Source: Saprospiraceae bacterium
Lineage (GTDB): Bacteria; Bacteroidota; Bacteroidia; Chitinophagales; Saprospiraceae
Direction of reading: 5' to 3'
Length of the DNA: 64,000 nt
NCBI GenBank assembly: GCA_016787415.1
Contig: JAEUUT010000070.1
Location: 186,001-250,000 of the forward strand
Shown piece after piece: positions 1 through 9,444 of the stretch. Both the position numbers and the translations under genes were made by a program. The notes under the pieces are model-generated. The model was not told the DNA's origin. It saw only the letters and a list, made by a program, of their open reading frames with translations, and ran no database searches. Position 1 is the first letter of the stretch; every line of letters begins with the position of its first letter.

Positions 1-50
1 ATGCGAAAGCCAAAAACAGTTTACGTATCATGATCATGCGAATATTTGTG

Positions 51-764
51 TCATTTGCTGTCGTTATTTTTGTCGTCCTTAAAACTGATCCAGGCTCCAA
101 TTTGTGGTACAAGCATATGGGTGGTTGAAGTAAGACGCGTGAGAATCAGGACGCCTTCGCCACTGTATCGAGGTTTGGCATTGTAAGAAGTATTTGCTCC
201 CCGCAAGTAAGCGCACTTCAGTTCGATACCACCGTCGCGTTTTTTGCCGAGCGCAATTTTCACTCCGGCACTACCGCCATAAAAAAATCCCCAGCGTTCT
301 TTCGTATCCTCATTTTTTCCAAAAATTTGCCCCCTCCCTCCCCTGTTTTTCTGATAAAATTGCACCTGGGAAAAGAAATCATTGGCTCCTAACTCTCCTT
401 CTAAATAAGGACTAAAACGCTTTCCCTGAAACGGCTCGAACTTCAACAACAAGCCAAGACTGAATACATTATTGGAAGTCTTTACCTTATAGTCGTTCAC
501 TGTACCAGCGACGTTTATGGGGATCGTTTCGCCAGCATTTCCTCTTCCAAATAGGCCAATATCCAGACCGGGTTGCAGCGGAAAAGAAGGTGTCGGACGA
601 ACATAAAAATTGAAACGAGCGCCTGCTCCTATATCCGCGTCACTTGTTTCACGAAATTCTCCTAATGCCACCGGAAGTTGAAAACCCAGGGACAAGGAGC
701 CGGTTGTTTGCGACCAGGCGTATACCGGCAAAACCAAGGCAAGTAATATATAGATTTTCTTCAT
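51..764 (-). CDS. Outer-membrane beta-barrel-like secreted protein, function unknown
   Basis: A 237-residue protein that begins with a clear signal peptide (MKKIYILLALVLPVYAWSQ). The mature part has alternating hydrophobic and polar stretches, many Gly and aromatic residues, and charged turns such as GKRDGGIEL, followed by a strand-like end near VPQIGAWISF. This pattern fits the small porin-like or opacity-type beta-barrels that are common and poorly characterised in Bacteroidota. No catalytic motif is visible. It lies downstream of a broken deiminase gene on the same strand and may have its own promoter, although no good -7 box was seen in the 45-bp gap. The barrel assignment is an inference from composition. 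A ligand or role cannot be given. Confidence 0.6.
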   Translation of the reverse strand: MKKIYILLALVLPVYAWSQTTGSLSLGFQLPVALGEFRETSDADIGAGARFNFYVRPTPSFPLQPGLDIGLFGRGNAGETIPINVAGTVNDYKVKTSNNVFSLGLLLKFEPFQGKRFSPYLEGELGANDFFSQVQFYQKNRGGRGQIFGKNEDTKERWGFFYGGSAGVKIALGKKRDGGIELKCAYLRGANTSYNAKPRYSGEGVLILTRLTSTTHMLVPQIGAWISFKDDKNNDSK

Positions 765-809
765 GTCAAAAAATTAAAGGGTGAAATTCGCATCGGTTGA
801 AAGCACCTT

Positions 810-1305
810 TCAATGTTTTACTACCACCTTCTGCACCTGACGGGCGTCGCCGCTTTGCAGGGTGACGAAATAAACGCCGGAAGGCAACTGTTCGGCCCCG
901 CCATAGTCGCGTACCCAGAAACTATCGCTCGACGCCAGAATGAAATCCACGTTTTGCGACCAGTCGACGCCGTAAGCAGTCAGTTCGCTTTGACAGCTCT
1001 GGATGTTGGAACAAACTACCACTTCTTTACATTCCTGTTTCGCGGCATTGATAATTTGGGCTACGATGCTTTTGCGAGCGCCAGACCACCACCAGCGCCT
1101 GCAATTCTCCCCATTTGGCCATAGCTCGGATTGGTAGTGCAGGTGGGTCAGTTATACCAAAAGAGGCTGTAGGTACATTAGGGCCTCTTTCAGCAAGTAT
1201 CCCTTTTTCCGTATCGGAAAGGCCGCGTGGAAGGGGATCATCCTGAGATTTGACTGCTTGCCTGAATATCAGCAAGGAAAAAAGTAAGTAAAGTGTCTTT
1301 TTCAT
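810..1305 (-). pseudogene. Remnant of a secreted peptidyl-arginine / agmatine deiminase-family protein with a T9SS signal
   Basis: Read from 1305, the first frame gives a signal peptide (MKKTLYLLFSLLIF...) and then the family start AKWGELQALVVVW, and stops at 1027. A shift of frame near 1080 restores ARKSIVAQIINAAKQECKE, continuing to the family motif DSFWVRDYGG. Immediately after this the sequence jumps to LPSGVYFVTLQSG...KVVVKH, a type-A sorting domain of the type IX secretion system. Porphyromonas-type deiminases are several hundred residues long, and the central part with the catalytic His and Cys is missing here. The gene therefore carries both a frameshift and a large in-frame internal deletion. 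A sequencing error could explain the frameshift but not the deletion. Confidence 0.8.
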
Positions 1306-1519
1306 AGATATGAATTTTTTTGATGAAAAAGGAAATGGTTTTAAATGGCAGCCCCCGGAAGGAATATGACGAAGAAGAAAGAATCCCCTCCGAAAGGCTG
1401 CCCGTCTTGGCCTGCTTATGTCCAAGACGATTACGTTTAATGCACCTGCCACGTTAAGATTATAAATCCGGTCATGGGCTCGTTTAGTTTAAATTGAGTC
1501 ACCTGCCTCATCCAACGGC

Positions 1520-2245
1520 TCAAGCCACCATACCGAGAATCAGGAAAAACAAAAAGCCCACAAAAAAAGCACTGGTAATCAGCGGGCTTTCTTTTTCTTC
1601 ATGGGCTTCCATCAATAGTTCTTCCGTTACTAAGTAAAGCAAGGCAGCCAAACCGAACGATAGTACTAATTCCGTCATCTCTTGCGACATGCCGCTCAAA
1701 AGTGTAGCGCCGAGCACTGTGCCCACCAGGAATAATGCACCCATGAAAAGCACTATCGACAGCGTTTTGGCCCGGGAAAATTGCTTCGTTCTCACCTCTG
1801 TAGAGATCGCTATGCCGAGCGAGAAAACTTCCAGCGACAACGCCAGGGCCAGCAAAACGCCCTCCTTTGCCCCTGCCGCAAAGCCGATGCCCAGCAAAAA
1901 GCCGTCGAGTAAAATATCTACCCCCGTGCCGATCAGTATGCCCCACGGCAGGATAGTACGTGATTGGGCAGCCGACTCCATTTTTCCGGTAAAGTGCTTG
2001 ACGGCCAGCATAACCGCTACGCCCAACCCAAAACCGATCATCACCTCGATGGGGCGATGCTTTTCCACAATGTCGGGCAATAACTCCACTGCTACCACTG
2101 AGAATACTACTCCGGCCGCAAAATGTAGCATTACGTTGCGAAACACAGGCCCCGGCACCTGAATAAACGGGATTATTCCGCCGACTAAAATGGTTAGTAC
2201 CGGCAATAACGCAAACCACAGGATTTCTAAAAAAGACAAAGCCAT
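1520..2245 (-). CDS. ZIP-family metal transporter
   Basis: A 241-residue polytopic membrane protein with about eight hydrophobic segments. Segment 2 has the ZIP-like HFAAGVVFSVVAVELLPDI pattern with His and Glu. The middle has DILLDGFLLGIGF, and the later EELLMEAHEEKES motif supplies further acidic and His ligands. ZIP proteins move zinc, iron or other divalent metals into the cytoplasm. The His-rich loop between segments 3 and 4 found in many ZIPs is replaced by a short KHFTGKMES linker, so metal choice cannot be predicted. It sits with ferritin-like, copper-storage-like and RND efflux genes, all read on the minus strand, which supports a metal homeostasis role. The family call is firm; the substrate is not. 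Confidence 0.85.
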   Translation of the reverse strand: MALSFLEILWFALLPVLTILVGGIIPFIQVPGPVFRNVMLHFAAGVVFSVVAVELLPDIVEKHRPIEVMIGFGLGVAVMLAVKHFTGKMESAAQSRTILPWGILIGTGVDILLDGFLLGIGFAAGAKEGVLLALALSLEVFSLGIAISTEVRTKQFSRAKTLSIVLFMGALFLVGTVLGATLLSGMSQEMTELVLSFGLAALLYLVTEELLMEAHEEKESPLITSAFFVGFLFFLILGMVA

Positions 2246-2406
2246 ATATCAGAATTGAAAATAGATTAAGGCAATTGCTGCTGATGTCATTAAAGCGAGG
2301 GTTATACAGCCCGAAACAGGGTTTTAATTTTCCCTGAAAAACTTGGTGTAGTGTTTATGCAATTTTCTTTAATCAACTGTCACGTCAAGTTCATTACATT
2401 TCAGGA

Positions 2407-2721
2407 TCATTCCACTTTCTCTTCCCCTTTTTTCGCCAGTTCCACAATATCGCCTTTGGTGAAAAGAACTGATTTCAAAATGGTCCTCCAGTCTGGCTTT
2501 TTGCGCAGCAGAAATTCCAGATCCATTCCGAAATGTTTGAATTCCTCCTGCTGTGCATTCACCATTATGGCTTTTGCCTCTTTATCTTTTTCCACCGATA
2601 TTCTTTGTTCATACCAGCCGATGGCTTCCGCTTCTTCAATAAGCGAAGTAATCATTCTGGCGAATGTTCTGGTTTTTTCAGAGAGTTCCTGGGGTGGCTC
2701 GTGATACTGATCGAATGGCAT
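2407..2721 (-). CDS. Encapsulated-ferritin-like (EncFtn) protein
   Basis: A 104-residue helical protein. Residues 28-40 (IEEAEAIGWYEQR) and 57-73 (QQEEFKHFGMDLEFLLR) match the two EncFtn signature helices. They include the ferroxidase-type Glu30, Glu60 and His63 and the Trp36-Tyr37 pair. EncFtn proteins form ring-shaped decamers that oxidise ferrous iron, normally inside an encapsulin shell. The C-terminus here (KKGEEKVE) lacks a recognisable encapsulin-targeting peptide, and no encapsulin gene is next to it. It lies between the ZIP transporter and a Cys-rich copper-storage-like gene. The family assignment rests on spacing and identity of key residues recalled from the Rhodospirillum rubrum protein. 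A generic ferritin-like rubrerythrin relative is the alternative. Confidence 0.75.
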   Translation of the reverse strand: MPFDQYHEPPQELSEKTRTFARMITSLIEEAEAIGWYEQRISVEKDKEAKAIMVNAQQEEFKHFGMDLEFLLRKKPDWRTILKSVLFTKGDIVELAKKGEEKVE

Positions 2722-2827
2722 AATGAAAAGTTTGAAGTAAGGTTTGAAAATGATTTTCTAAACCCTGATGGGTTGCAAGCAGGAACGACAACGCCCGGCC
2801 GCCGCTCCCACTTGCACCGGCTGTTAA

Positions 2828-3199
2828 TTAACTCAACTCTATCTTGCCATGATGTGCATGACAGGCTTCGGCACATTTAATACACGCTTCCGCACACTTC
2901 TTACAGTGTTCATGTTCATGTTTTCCGCACTCTTCTGCGCAGTGGCGGCATGCTTTTTCACAGAGCGCCAAAAATTCATGAGCAAACTCGCTGTCTCTGA
3001 TCAATAACCTGGCTCCTAAGAGGCATAGGTCTGCGCAGTCTTGATCCAGCTCGATACAGTGGGCCATGTGCGTAACGTCTTGTTCATCGAGGCAAGACGC
3101 GCCACAGTTTTCGCAAGATGTCGCACAATCCAAAAGTTGTTGGATCAATGCTCCGTGTTTGTGTCCCGAATGATGATGTTGCATTTGTGGGTGTTCCAT
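2828..3199 (-). CDS. Four-helix-bundle copper-binding protein (DUF326 / Csp-like)
   Basis: A 123-residue protein with an His-rich N-terminus (MEHPQMQHHHSGHKHG) and more than a dozen Cys in CxxC and CxxxC spacings along predicted helices, for example CATSCENCGASC and CKKCAEACIKCAEACHAHHG. This matches the DUF326/Csp family, whose helical bundles bind many Cu(I) ions through Cys thiolates facing the core. There is no signal peptide, so it should act in the cytoplasm like Csp3. It is followed within 65 bp by the RND adaptor gene, which suggests that storage and efflux are co-ordered. Binding of other thiophilic metals is possible. The family call is strong. Confidence 0.85.
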   Translation of the reverse strand: MEHPQMQHHHSGHKHGALIQQLLDCATSCENCGASCLDEQDVTHMAHCIELDQDCADLCLLGARLLIRDSEFAHEFLALCEKACRHCAEECGKHEHEHCKKCAEACIKCAEACHAHHGKIELS

Positions 3200-3263
3200 T
3201 TTATATCAGTTTGAGCGTGAAAATTAGAAATTATCAAAATCAGATAGTTTTACAAGCTGTCCA

Positions 3264-4508
3264 TCAATGGCCGTGTCCGTCTTCGCCTACCTTTCCCTGT
3301 GCCGCCACATAAAATGCCCCTTTCAGGACGATTTGGGTTCCGCCAGGCAAGGCTTCCAGTGGCTTTACCTCCACGAACGCGTCGTTCATGGCTCCCACCG
3401 TTACCGGTATTTTTTTGAAACGAATATTTCCACTTGCTTCTTTTTCTTCCACCACGATAATGAAATCCTGAGTGCCGTCCTTTACCACCGCTTCTTTGGG
3501 TAAGGCTTCTACGCCCGTGCCGCTGATTTCGATGCGGCCCTCCACGTAGGTGCCGTCGGTAAAACCGCCGACCGGTACCACCCCTGCGCGCTCAATATCG
3601 GCGTGGATGCGCAGGGCTTTTTTCTCCGGATCCAGTGCTTTGTCCATGCCCTTCACCGTAGCGCGGTACACTTGCTGCGGGTTGGAAGGAAAATTGAAGG
3701 ATATTTTTTGCCCGACTTTTACTTTTTGCACGTCCTTTTCAAAAACGAAAAAGTCGGTATGAATTTTTGAAAAATCCACAATATCTGCCACTGAAGTGCC
3801 GACAGTGAGTGCTGTGCCTATATTGGCGTTCAGGCGCGTAATAGTGCCGGAAATCGGTGCGGTCAGCACAATGGAGGTTTTTAGATTGTCCGCCGTTAAA
3901 GTGGTCGGGTCGATCTGCATCTGCCGGAGTTTGGCTTCCCAGGCTTTCAGGTTGGTCTGTAACGAGCGCAGTTCCGATTCGGCTTTCTGAAAATTCTTGG
4001 TGGCCGTCGCGTTCGCTTCCTTCAAATCCTTGTAGCGCTGAAATTCCTGTTCCGCGAAAACGAGTTGGTTTTTACCCTCCAGATATTGCTGTTGCAGGTC
4101 GATGAGGTCGGGTTTGCGCAATATGGCCACTACCGCACCCTTATTGACATAAGCATTGAGATCGACGCGCATCTGTGTTACGATACCATCTGTAAAGGCA
4201 CTTACCGTAGCGATATGCTGGCTGTGTACGTCCAGTTCGCCGTTCACTTTTACCACATCGCTCAGATTCTGGCGAGTAAAAGCCCCCATTTCGACGCCTA
4301 CGTTTTTTATCTGTTCGGCAGTAAGTTCCAGGGAGCCTTCGGCGTGCTCTTCGTGTTCAGCTTCCTCCGCGTGTTCACCCTCGGCGGCTGGTGTTTCCGT
4401 GGCGTGGTCGTGTCCATCGCCTGGTTTGTGTTCGCCGCCACAGGCCGTCCAGCCAAGCGTGGCGGCAAATATTAAGGTTAGGGAAAAAAGATGCTTGATA
4501 TTTTTCAT
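3264..4508 (-). CDS. RND efflux periplasmic adaptor (CusB/CzcB type), lipoprotein
   Basis: This is the membrane-fusion subunit of a tripartite heavy-metal efflux pump. I start it at the Met of MKNIKHLFSLTLIF, which gives 414 residues with a lipobox at LGWTAC, rather than 17 residues further upstream. After the lipidated Cys comes an His/Glu-rich stretch (residues about 24-60; HKPGDGHDHATETP) that may bind metal. Barrel-sandwich strands and a coiled-coil hairpin (about 130-200, QQQYLEGKNQL) follow, and then the lipoyl and beta-barrel halves. The C-terminus is again His-ended (GEDGHGH). The pump gene starts upstream on the same strand and ends 79 bp before this gene, so pump then adaptor are read in that order. 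Confidence 0.9.
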   Translation of the reverse strand: MKNIKHLFSLTLIFAATLGWTACGGEHKPGDGHDHATETPAAEGEHAEEAEHEEHAEGSLELTAEQIKNVGVEMGAFTRQNLSDVVKVNGELDVHSQHIATVSAFTDGIVTQMRVDLNAYVNKGAVVAILRKPDLIDLQQQYLEGKNQLVFAEQEFQRYKDLKEANATATKNFQKAESELRSLQTNLKAWEAKLRQMQIDPTTLTADNLKTSIVLTAPISGTITRLNANIGTALTVGTSVADIVDFSKIHTDFFVFEKDVQKVKVGQKISFNFPSNPQQVYRATVKGMDKALDPEKKALRIHADIERAGVVPVGGFTDGTYVEGRIEISGTGVEALPKEAVVKDGTQDFIIVVEEKEASGNIRFKKIPVTVGAMNDAFVEVKPLEALPGGTQIVLKGAFYVAAQGKVGEDGHGH

Positions 4509-4587
4509 GTGCTTGAAATTGAATGAGTTGGCAATAATTTTGAACGTCCTGGCTGCCAAAATGGAAGGCGCCTGACGCTCGGGGTTA

Positions 4588-7500
4588 TCAATTTTGGTTG
4601 GTTAGATACTGAATCTCGATGGCGGCCATATTTCGTTGCAGCAGGTTTTCAAGGTACTGCGATTCGATTTGGAGGGCCTGATCAAGGTTTTGAACGTATT
4701 CGACGTAGCTGATTTCACCTTGCTGGTAGTTGAGCGAACCGCTGCGAAGCAATTCATTGGCTACCGTGCGGCCCTGCCGGTCATAATAGCTCGTGAACGA
4801 CTCGAATTTTTGAAACTCAAAAACGGATGCTGTCAACTGAGTTTGCCGCATGAGCAGGGTATTCTGATATTCCGACTGGGCAACCTGTACGCCGACGGCA
4901 GCCGCTTGTACCTGTTTTTGCTGCGCTTTTTTAAACAACGGCACATTCAGCCCTAACTGCCAGCCAGGATAAACCGCACCATTGCCAAGGTATTGGCCAA
5001 ACAAACCTGCTGAAAAAGTGGGCGCCAGCGTAGCCTGCTGAACTGCCTGTTGCGCTTTAGCCAAGTCGATGGCACTTCGGGCATAAGCGACATAAGTGGA
5101 AGTGTTGATGCGTGCCGAATCTGCCAGCGAAAACCCGGTAGCCGTCAATGGAGCCACAACAGCCTGTACTGGCTGCCCTATCCCTAACAACTGACCAAGC
5201 GCAAACTGATCGGACGCTATTTCACTGCGTGCAGATTCGATCTGGAGCCGAATTTGTGCTGCCCTGTCCTGTACCGCCAGTTTTTCGGCCTGTGATGCGT
5301 CCCCGGTGCGGTAGCGGGCGTCGGCCACCGCGTTGAAGTTCTGGTACACGCTATCGAGGCGGGCCAGCAGCACGATTCTACCTTGTAAATACCCCAGATG
5401 CTGGTAGGTTTCCCGCACCTCCCGCACCAGTTCCTGTTGCGTCAGTTGCAATTCCGCCTGGCTTCGTTTGATGTTCTGAGCGTTGAACTGGCGACTGGCA
5501 CGGGTGGCTTTCCCGGATGGGAAAGTCTGGCTGACGCCCAGACTCGTCGTACCGAACGTACCAAGGTCAGGGTCGGCGGCGATGTTGTTAAAAATCTGCG
5601 CGGGTTCCCAAATTTTGGCTGCACCGGTCAGGGTTTGCTGCTGGGTTACCCGAAGTGCAGCGGCGCGAATGCCGGGGTGATTTTTTCCCACCAGTTCGAT
5701 GGCCTGTTGCTCCGTGAGTGCAGTTTGAGCTTGCACATTATTATGAAAACCAAGATAGGCCCCCATCAGCAATACTGCGGCGACGGGCGTTTTGGAATGT
5801 GTTTTTCCCCCTCTCATCTTTTTGAAAAATAAACTGTACAACACCGGCAAAACGATGAGCGTGAGCAAAGTGGCCGTCAGCAGACCGCCTATGACCACAG
5901 TAGCCAGCGGCCTCTGTACTTCTGCACCTGCTCCATCGGACATGGCCATCGGCAAAAAGCCGAGCGAAGCCACCGCTGCGGTCATCAGCACCGGGCGCAA
6001 TCGCACCCTTGTTCCCTTGCGGATGCGCTCGTATACGTCGGCCACGCCTGATTTTTCCAACTGGTTGAAATAGGCGATGAGCACGATACCATTGAGCACT
6101 GCCACGCCGAATAACGCAATGAAACCTACGCCCGCCGAAATCGAAAACGGCATACCGCGTAGCATCAGGGCAAATACGCCTCCGATGGCCGAAAGTGGAA
6201 CGGCGGTAAAAATCAAGAGACTTTCTTTCATGGAGTTAAAAGCAAAATATAACAATACGATAATGAGCACCAGTGCTAAAGGGACAGCAACACCCAGGCG
6301 AGCCTTGGCCGCTTTGAGGTTCTCGAACTGGCCTCCATAGGTTACGAAATAACCAGGTGGCAGTTTTAGGTTAGCAAGTTTTTCCTGCATATCACCCACC
6401 GCGCTTTCCACGTCGCGTCCGCCAATGAGGTTCACCCCGATGACGATACGGCGTTGCGCGTCGTCGCGGCTGATCTGGGCAGGGGAGGTGCGATATTCGA
6501 TACTGGCAACTTCGCCGAGCGGAATTTGCTGTGCGGCGTTGTCCGTGCTAATGAGCAGGTTACGTACGTCCTCGATGTCCCGGCGGTTGCTCTGGGCAAG
6601 GCGTACAGCGAGATCGAAACGTTTACCGTCCTCGTAAATGACCCCGGCCACTGCCCCGGCAAAGGCCGTGCTGAGTACCGTATTCACATCTTTCACGTGC
6701 AGGCCGTATTGTGCGAGTTTGGCGTAGTTATACTGGACGTTTATTTGGGGCAGGCCCAGCGTCTGTTCTACTTTGCTGCTCACGCCGGAGACGGTTTTGA
6801 TCAAACGGTCGGCTTCGGCGGCTAAAGTGGCAAGTGTATCGAGGTTTTCGCCGTAAATTTTAACTGCCACATCGCCTTTCGAGCCGGTCATCAGTTCGTT
6901 GAAGCGCAATTCAATGGGCTGAGTAAACTCAATGTTCGCGCCGGGGATACCTCTGAGTTTTTCTTCCATCATTTCCACCAGTTCATCTTTGTCATCGGTG
7001 ACTTTCCATTCCTCGCGGTCTTTGAGCAGGATAGTCACGTCACCCGCACTCATCGGCATGGGGTCGGTCGGGATTTCCGCCGCACCGATTTTAGTTACGA
7101 CACCTTCCACCTCATCAGGGAAGTTTTTCATTAAGGTACCTTCTATCAACTTGTAACCTTCAATAACCTGGCTTAGGGATGTGCCTTGCGGGAAACTGCT
7201 TTCCAGCGCCAAATCGCCCTCGTCCAACTGTGGAATAAACTCGCCACCCAGTCGGGAAAAGAAGAACATGGCTACGGCAAACAAGCCTAATACGACTCCC
7301 AACACTATTTTTGGAACGCGTAATGCGCCTTCGAGCACGGGTGAATAAACCCGCTGGCAAGCGGCGATAATGCGGTCGGCGAAAGTGAGGCGGTCGCTGA
7401 TTTTTTTGCTTAAAAACAGCGAACTAACCATCGGCACATAGGTGAGTGACAGTAACAAAGCGCCAATAAGCGCAAATGCTACTGTCTGCGCCATCGGCCG

Positions 7501-8940
7501 GAACATCTTGCCCTCGATACCCACTAATGCCAGGAGTGGGAGGTACACGATCAGGATGATAATGACGCCGAACACGGAAGAGCGCATAATACCGCTGGCC
7601 GATTTATAGACGCCTTCCTCCATTTGCTGTTGAGTCAGCCGCACGAAGCCACTACCAGCCGCAGGCTTGTGATGGGTATGGAAATAATGCAAGGTCGCCT
7701 CTACAATGATTACCGCACCATCCACAATAAGACCGAAGTCGATAGCACCGAGCGACATCAGGTTAGCCGATACACCGAACAAGTGCATCATCCATAGTGC
7801 GAATAACATGGCCAGGGGAATGACGGAAGCGATAATCAACCCTGCGCGGAAATTGCCGACCAGCAACACCAGAATAAATATGACAATGAGTGCGCCCTCA
7901 ACCAGATTGCGCTTTACAGTATCGATGGTGCGCTCTACCAATGCAGCCCTGTCCAAAAAAGCACGTACTTGTACCCCTTCGGGTAGCGACTTTTGTACCT
8001 GAACCAGCCGTTCTTTTACGCTGCTGACTACGGCAGAAGAATTAGCTCCTTTCAGCATCATGACGATGCCGGTCACTACTTCACCCTTGCCATTTTCTGT
8101 AACCGCGCCATAACGCGTGGCGCTGCCAAAACGTACTTCCGCCACGTCGCCGACAGTGAGTGGCGCACTTTCCCCCGTACGGGTGACAACTATACGACTC
8201 AGATCATCTAAGGAAAGCGCTACGCCTTCGCCACGAATAAAGTAAAATTGGCTGTTGCGCTCGATGTAAGCACCGCCAGTGTTCTGATTGCTGCTTTCCA
8301 GCGCCTCGAACACATCGCTGATAGTCAGTCCGGCAGCGTTGAGTCGTTGCGGATCCACGGCTACCTCGTACTGTTTCATCAAGCCGCCAAAACTGTTGAC
8401 TTCAGCTACTCCAGGGATACCAGCTAATTGACGCTTCACGATCCAGTCCTGGATCGTACGCAAGTCCATAGCGTTGTATTTGCTTTCGTAACCTGGTTTC
8501 GGTTCCACTACATATTGGTAAACTTCGCCCAGGCCGGTGGAGACGGGCGCCAGTTCAGGCGTGCCAACTCCGGCAGGGAGGTCTTCTTCTACCTCTTTGA
8601 GTTTTTCGGTGATTTGCTGGCGAGCGAGCCAGATGTCTTTATCCTCGTTAAAAACGACCGTTACAACACTCAATCCAAAGCGGCTGATAGAACGGAGTTC
8701 CGTCAGGTCGGGAATGGTTTTGACGGCTATTTCAATAGGCGCGCTAATGTATTGCTCTACTTCCGACGTCGCCAGCGTGGGCGAAAGTGTGATAATTTGA
8801 ACCTGGTTGTTTGTGATGTCGGGAACTGCGTCTATAGGCAGTTTGGTGAACGACCATATGCCCGCCGCGATAAGTGCGAACGTGGCGATGCCCACCACAA
8901 ACTTGTTGTGAATAGAAAAATGAATGATTCGATTAATCAT
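4588..8940 (-). CDS. Heavy-metal RND pump (CusA/CzcA) fused to a TolC-like outer-membrane factor
   Basis: A 1450-residue protein, starting at MINRIIHFSIHNKFVVGI. Residues 1 to about 1040 are a complete heavy-metal RND pump with two repeats of six transmembrane helices, two large periplasmic loops, and family motifs such as LPIDAVPDITNNQVQI and GGEFIPQLDEGDLALE. About residue 1045 the chain passes through KTPVAAVLLMGAYLGF and NNVQAQ, which reads like a signal peptide. It then continues as a TolC-type factor (about 1072-1450; ALTEQQAIELVGKNHPG, later SYVEYVQNLDQALQIE). A normal CusA ends near residue 1040. One chain thus covers inner and outer membrane parts, and cleavage at the inner signal-like segment is plausible. 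Similar fusions occur in other Bacteroidota. The exported metal is not defined. Confidence 0.92.
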   Translation of the reverse strand: MINRIIHFSIHNKFVVGIATFALIAAGIWSFTKLPIDAVPDITNNQVQIITLSPTLATSEVEQYISAPIEIAVKTIPDLTELRSISRFGLSVVTVVFNEDKDIWLARQQITEKLKEVEEDLPAGVGTPELAPVSTGLGEVYQYVVEPKPGYESKYNAMDLRTIQDWIVKRQLAGIPGVAEVNSFGGLMKQYEVAVDPQRLNAAGLTISDVFEALESSNQNTGGAYIERNSQFYFIRGEGVALSLDDLSRIVVTRTGESAPLTVGDVAEVRFGSATRYGAVTENGKGEVVTGIVMMLKGANSSAVVSSVKERLVQVQKSLPEGVQVRAFLDRAALVERTIDTVKRNLVEGALIVIFILVLLVGNFRAGLIIASVIPLAMLFALWMMHLFGVSANLMSLGAIDFGLIVDGAVIIVEATLHYFHTHHKPAAGSGFVRLTQQQMEEGVYKSASGIMRSSVFGVIIILIVYLPLLALVGIEGKMFRPMAQTVAFALIGALLLSLTYVPMVSSLFLSKKISDRLTFADRIIAACQRVYSPVLEGALRVPKIVLGVVLGLFAVAMFFFSRLGGEFIPQLDEGDLALESSFPQGTSLSQVIEGYKLIEGTLMKNFPDEVEGVVTKIGAAEIPTDPMPMSAGDVTILLKDREEWKVTDDKDELVEMMEEKLRGIPGANIEFTQPIELRFNELMTGSKGDVAVKIYGENLDTLATLAAEADRLIKTVSGVSSKVEQTLGLPQINVQYNYAKLAQYGLHVKDVNTVLSTAFAGAVAGVIYEDGKRFDLAVRLAQSNRRDIEDVRNLLISTDNAAQQIPLGEVASIEYRTSPAQISRDDAQRRIVIGVNLIGGRDVESAVGDMQEKLANLKLPPGYFVTYGGQFENLKAAKARLGVAVPLALVLIIVLLYFAFNSMKESLLIFTAVPLSAIGGVFALMLRGMPFSISAGVGFIALFGVAVLNGIVLIAYFNQLEKSGVADVYERIRKGTRVRLRPVLMTAAVASLGFLPMAMSDGAGAEVQRPLATVVIGGLLTATLLTLIVLPVLYSLFFKKMRGGKTHSKTPVAAVLLMGAYLGFHNNVQAQTALTEQQAIELVGKNHPGIRAAALRVTQQQTLTGAAKIWEPAQIFNNIAADPDLGTFGTTSLGVSQTFPSGKATRASRQFNAQNIKRSQAELQLTQQELVREVRETYQHLGYLQGRIVLLARLDSVYQNFNAVADARYRTGDASQAEKLAVQDRAAQIRLQIESARSEIASDQFALGQLLGIGQPVQAVVAPLTATGFSLADSARINTSTYVAYARSAIDLAKAQQAVQQATLAPTFSAGLFGQYLGNGAVYPGWQLGLNVPLFKKAQQKQVQAAAVGVQVAQSEYQNTLLMRQTQLTASVFEFQKFESFTSYYDRQGRTVANELLRSGSLNYQQGEISYVEYVQNLDQALQIESQYLENLLQRNMAAIEIQYLTNQN

Positions 8941-9042
8941 GCCTGTTACGAAAATGTGAATTAATCCAAATGAGAGATGCACCGTAAGTGCTTGACTTAC
9001 AGTGTGCGTTTTTGAATTTTATCAAAAACGGAAAGGACTAAT

Positions 9043-9435
9043 TCAGACGCGGGGAGGTTGGAAAAGCGCCGCCAGATGCGCCGAAGAGCACGACACGTTG
9101 TAACAGAAATTAGCGGCGCGGTCGGCATACGACCAGTCGGCAACCGGCAACTCTGAAAAAGTATTTTTGAAAAAACCGGCGTAGGTCATACCGCCGAGCG
9201 CACCGCAACCCGGACAATGGCAATGCCCGCAGCCGTCTGTATCGGGCGGACAATCCTGACCTGGGTGGGTGTCTACACATTCGTCATCCACCGGAGCACA
9301 ATGCTCGTTATCAAGATGAGAGACGGTTTTAACACCTACTTCTACCTCCATGCCGCTAAATTCCTGTACCCAGCTTGTTGGCAACGCCACAAGACAAAGG
9401 GTAAACAGAAATAAGATATGGAAGCAGAATTTCAT
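9043..9435 (-). CDS. Secreted Cys/His-rich protein (DUF6660-like)
   Basis: A 130-residue protein that starts at MKFCFHILFLFTLCLVALP, a signal peptide. The middle part has many Cys and His (NEHCAPVDDECVDTHPG, then DTDGCGHCHCPGCG), and the C-terminal third (TYAGFFKNTFSELPVADWSY) has none until NVSCSS. Small exported Cys/His-rich proteins of this layout stand beside RND metal pumps in Bacteroidota, and the CxHCxCxxCG cluster suggests metal binding in the periplasm. A good -7 box (TATCTTTG on the minus strand, 9445-9452) lies only about ten bases before this start, so the message may be nearly leaderless. The link to DUF6660 is from memory of the pattern and is uncertain. Confidence 0.6.
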   Translation of the reverse strand: MKFCFHILFLFTLCLVALPTSWVQEFSGMEVEVGVKTVSHLDNEHCAPVDDECVDTHPGQDCPPDTDGCGHCHCPGCGALGGMTYAGFFKNTFSELPVADWSYADRAANFCYNVSCSSAHLAALFQPPRV

Positions 9436-9444
9436 AATTAGCGC

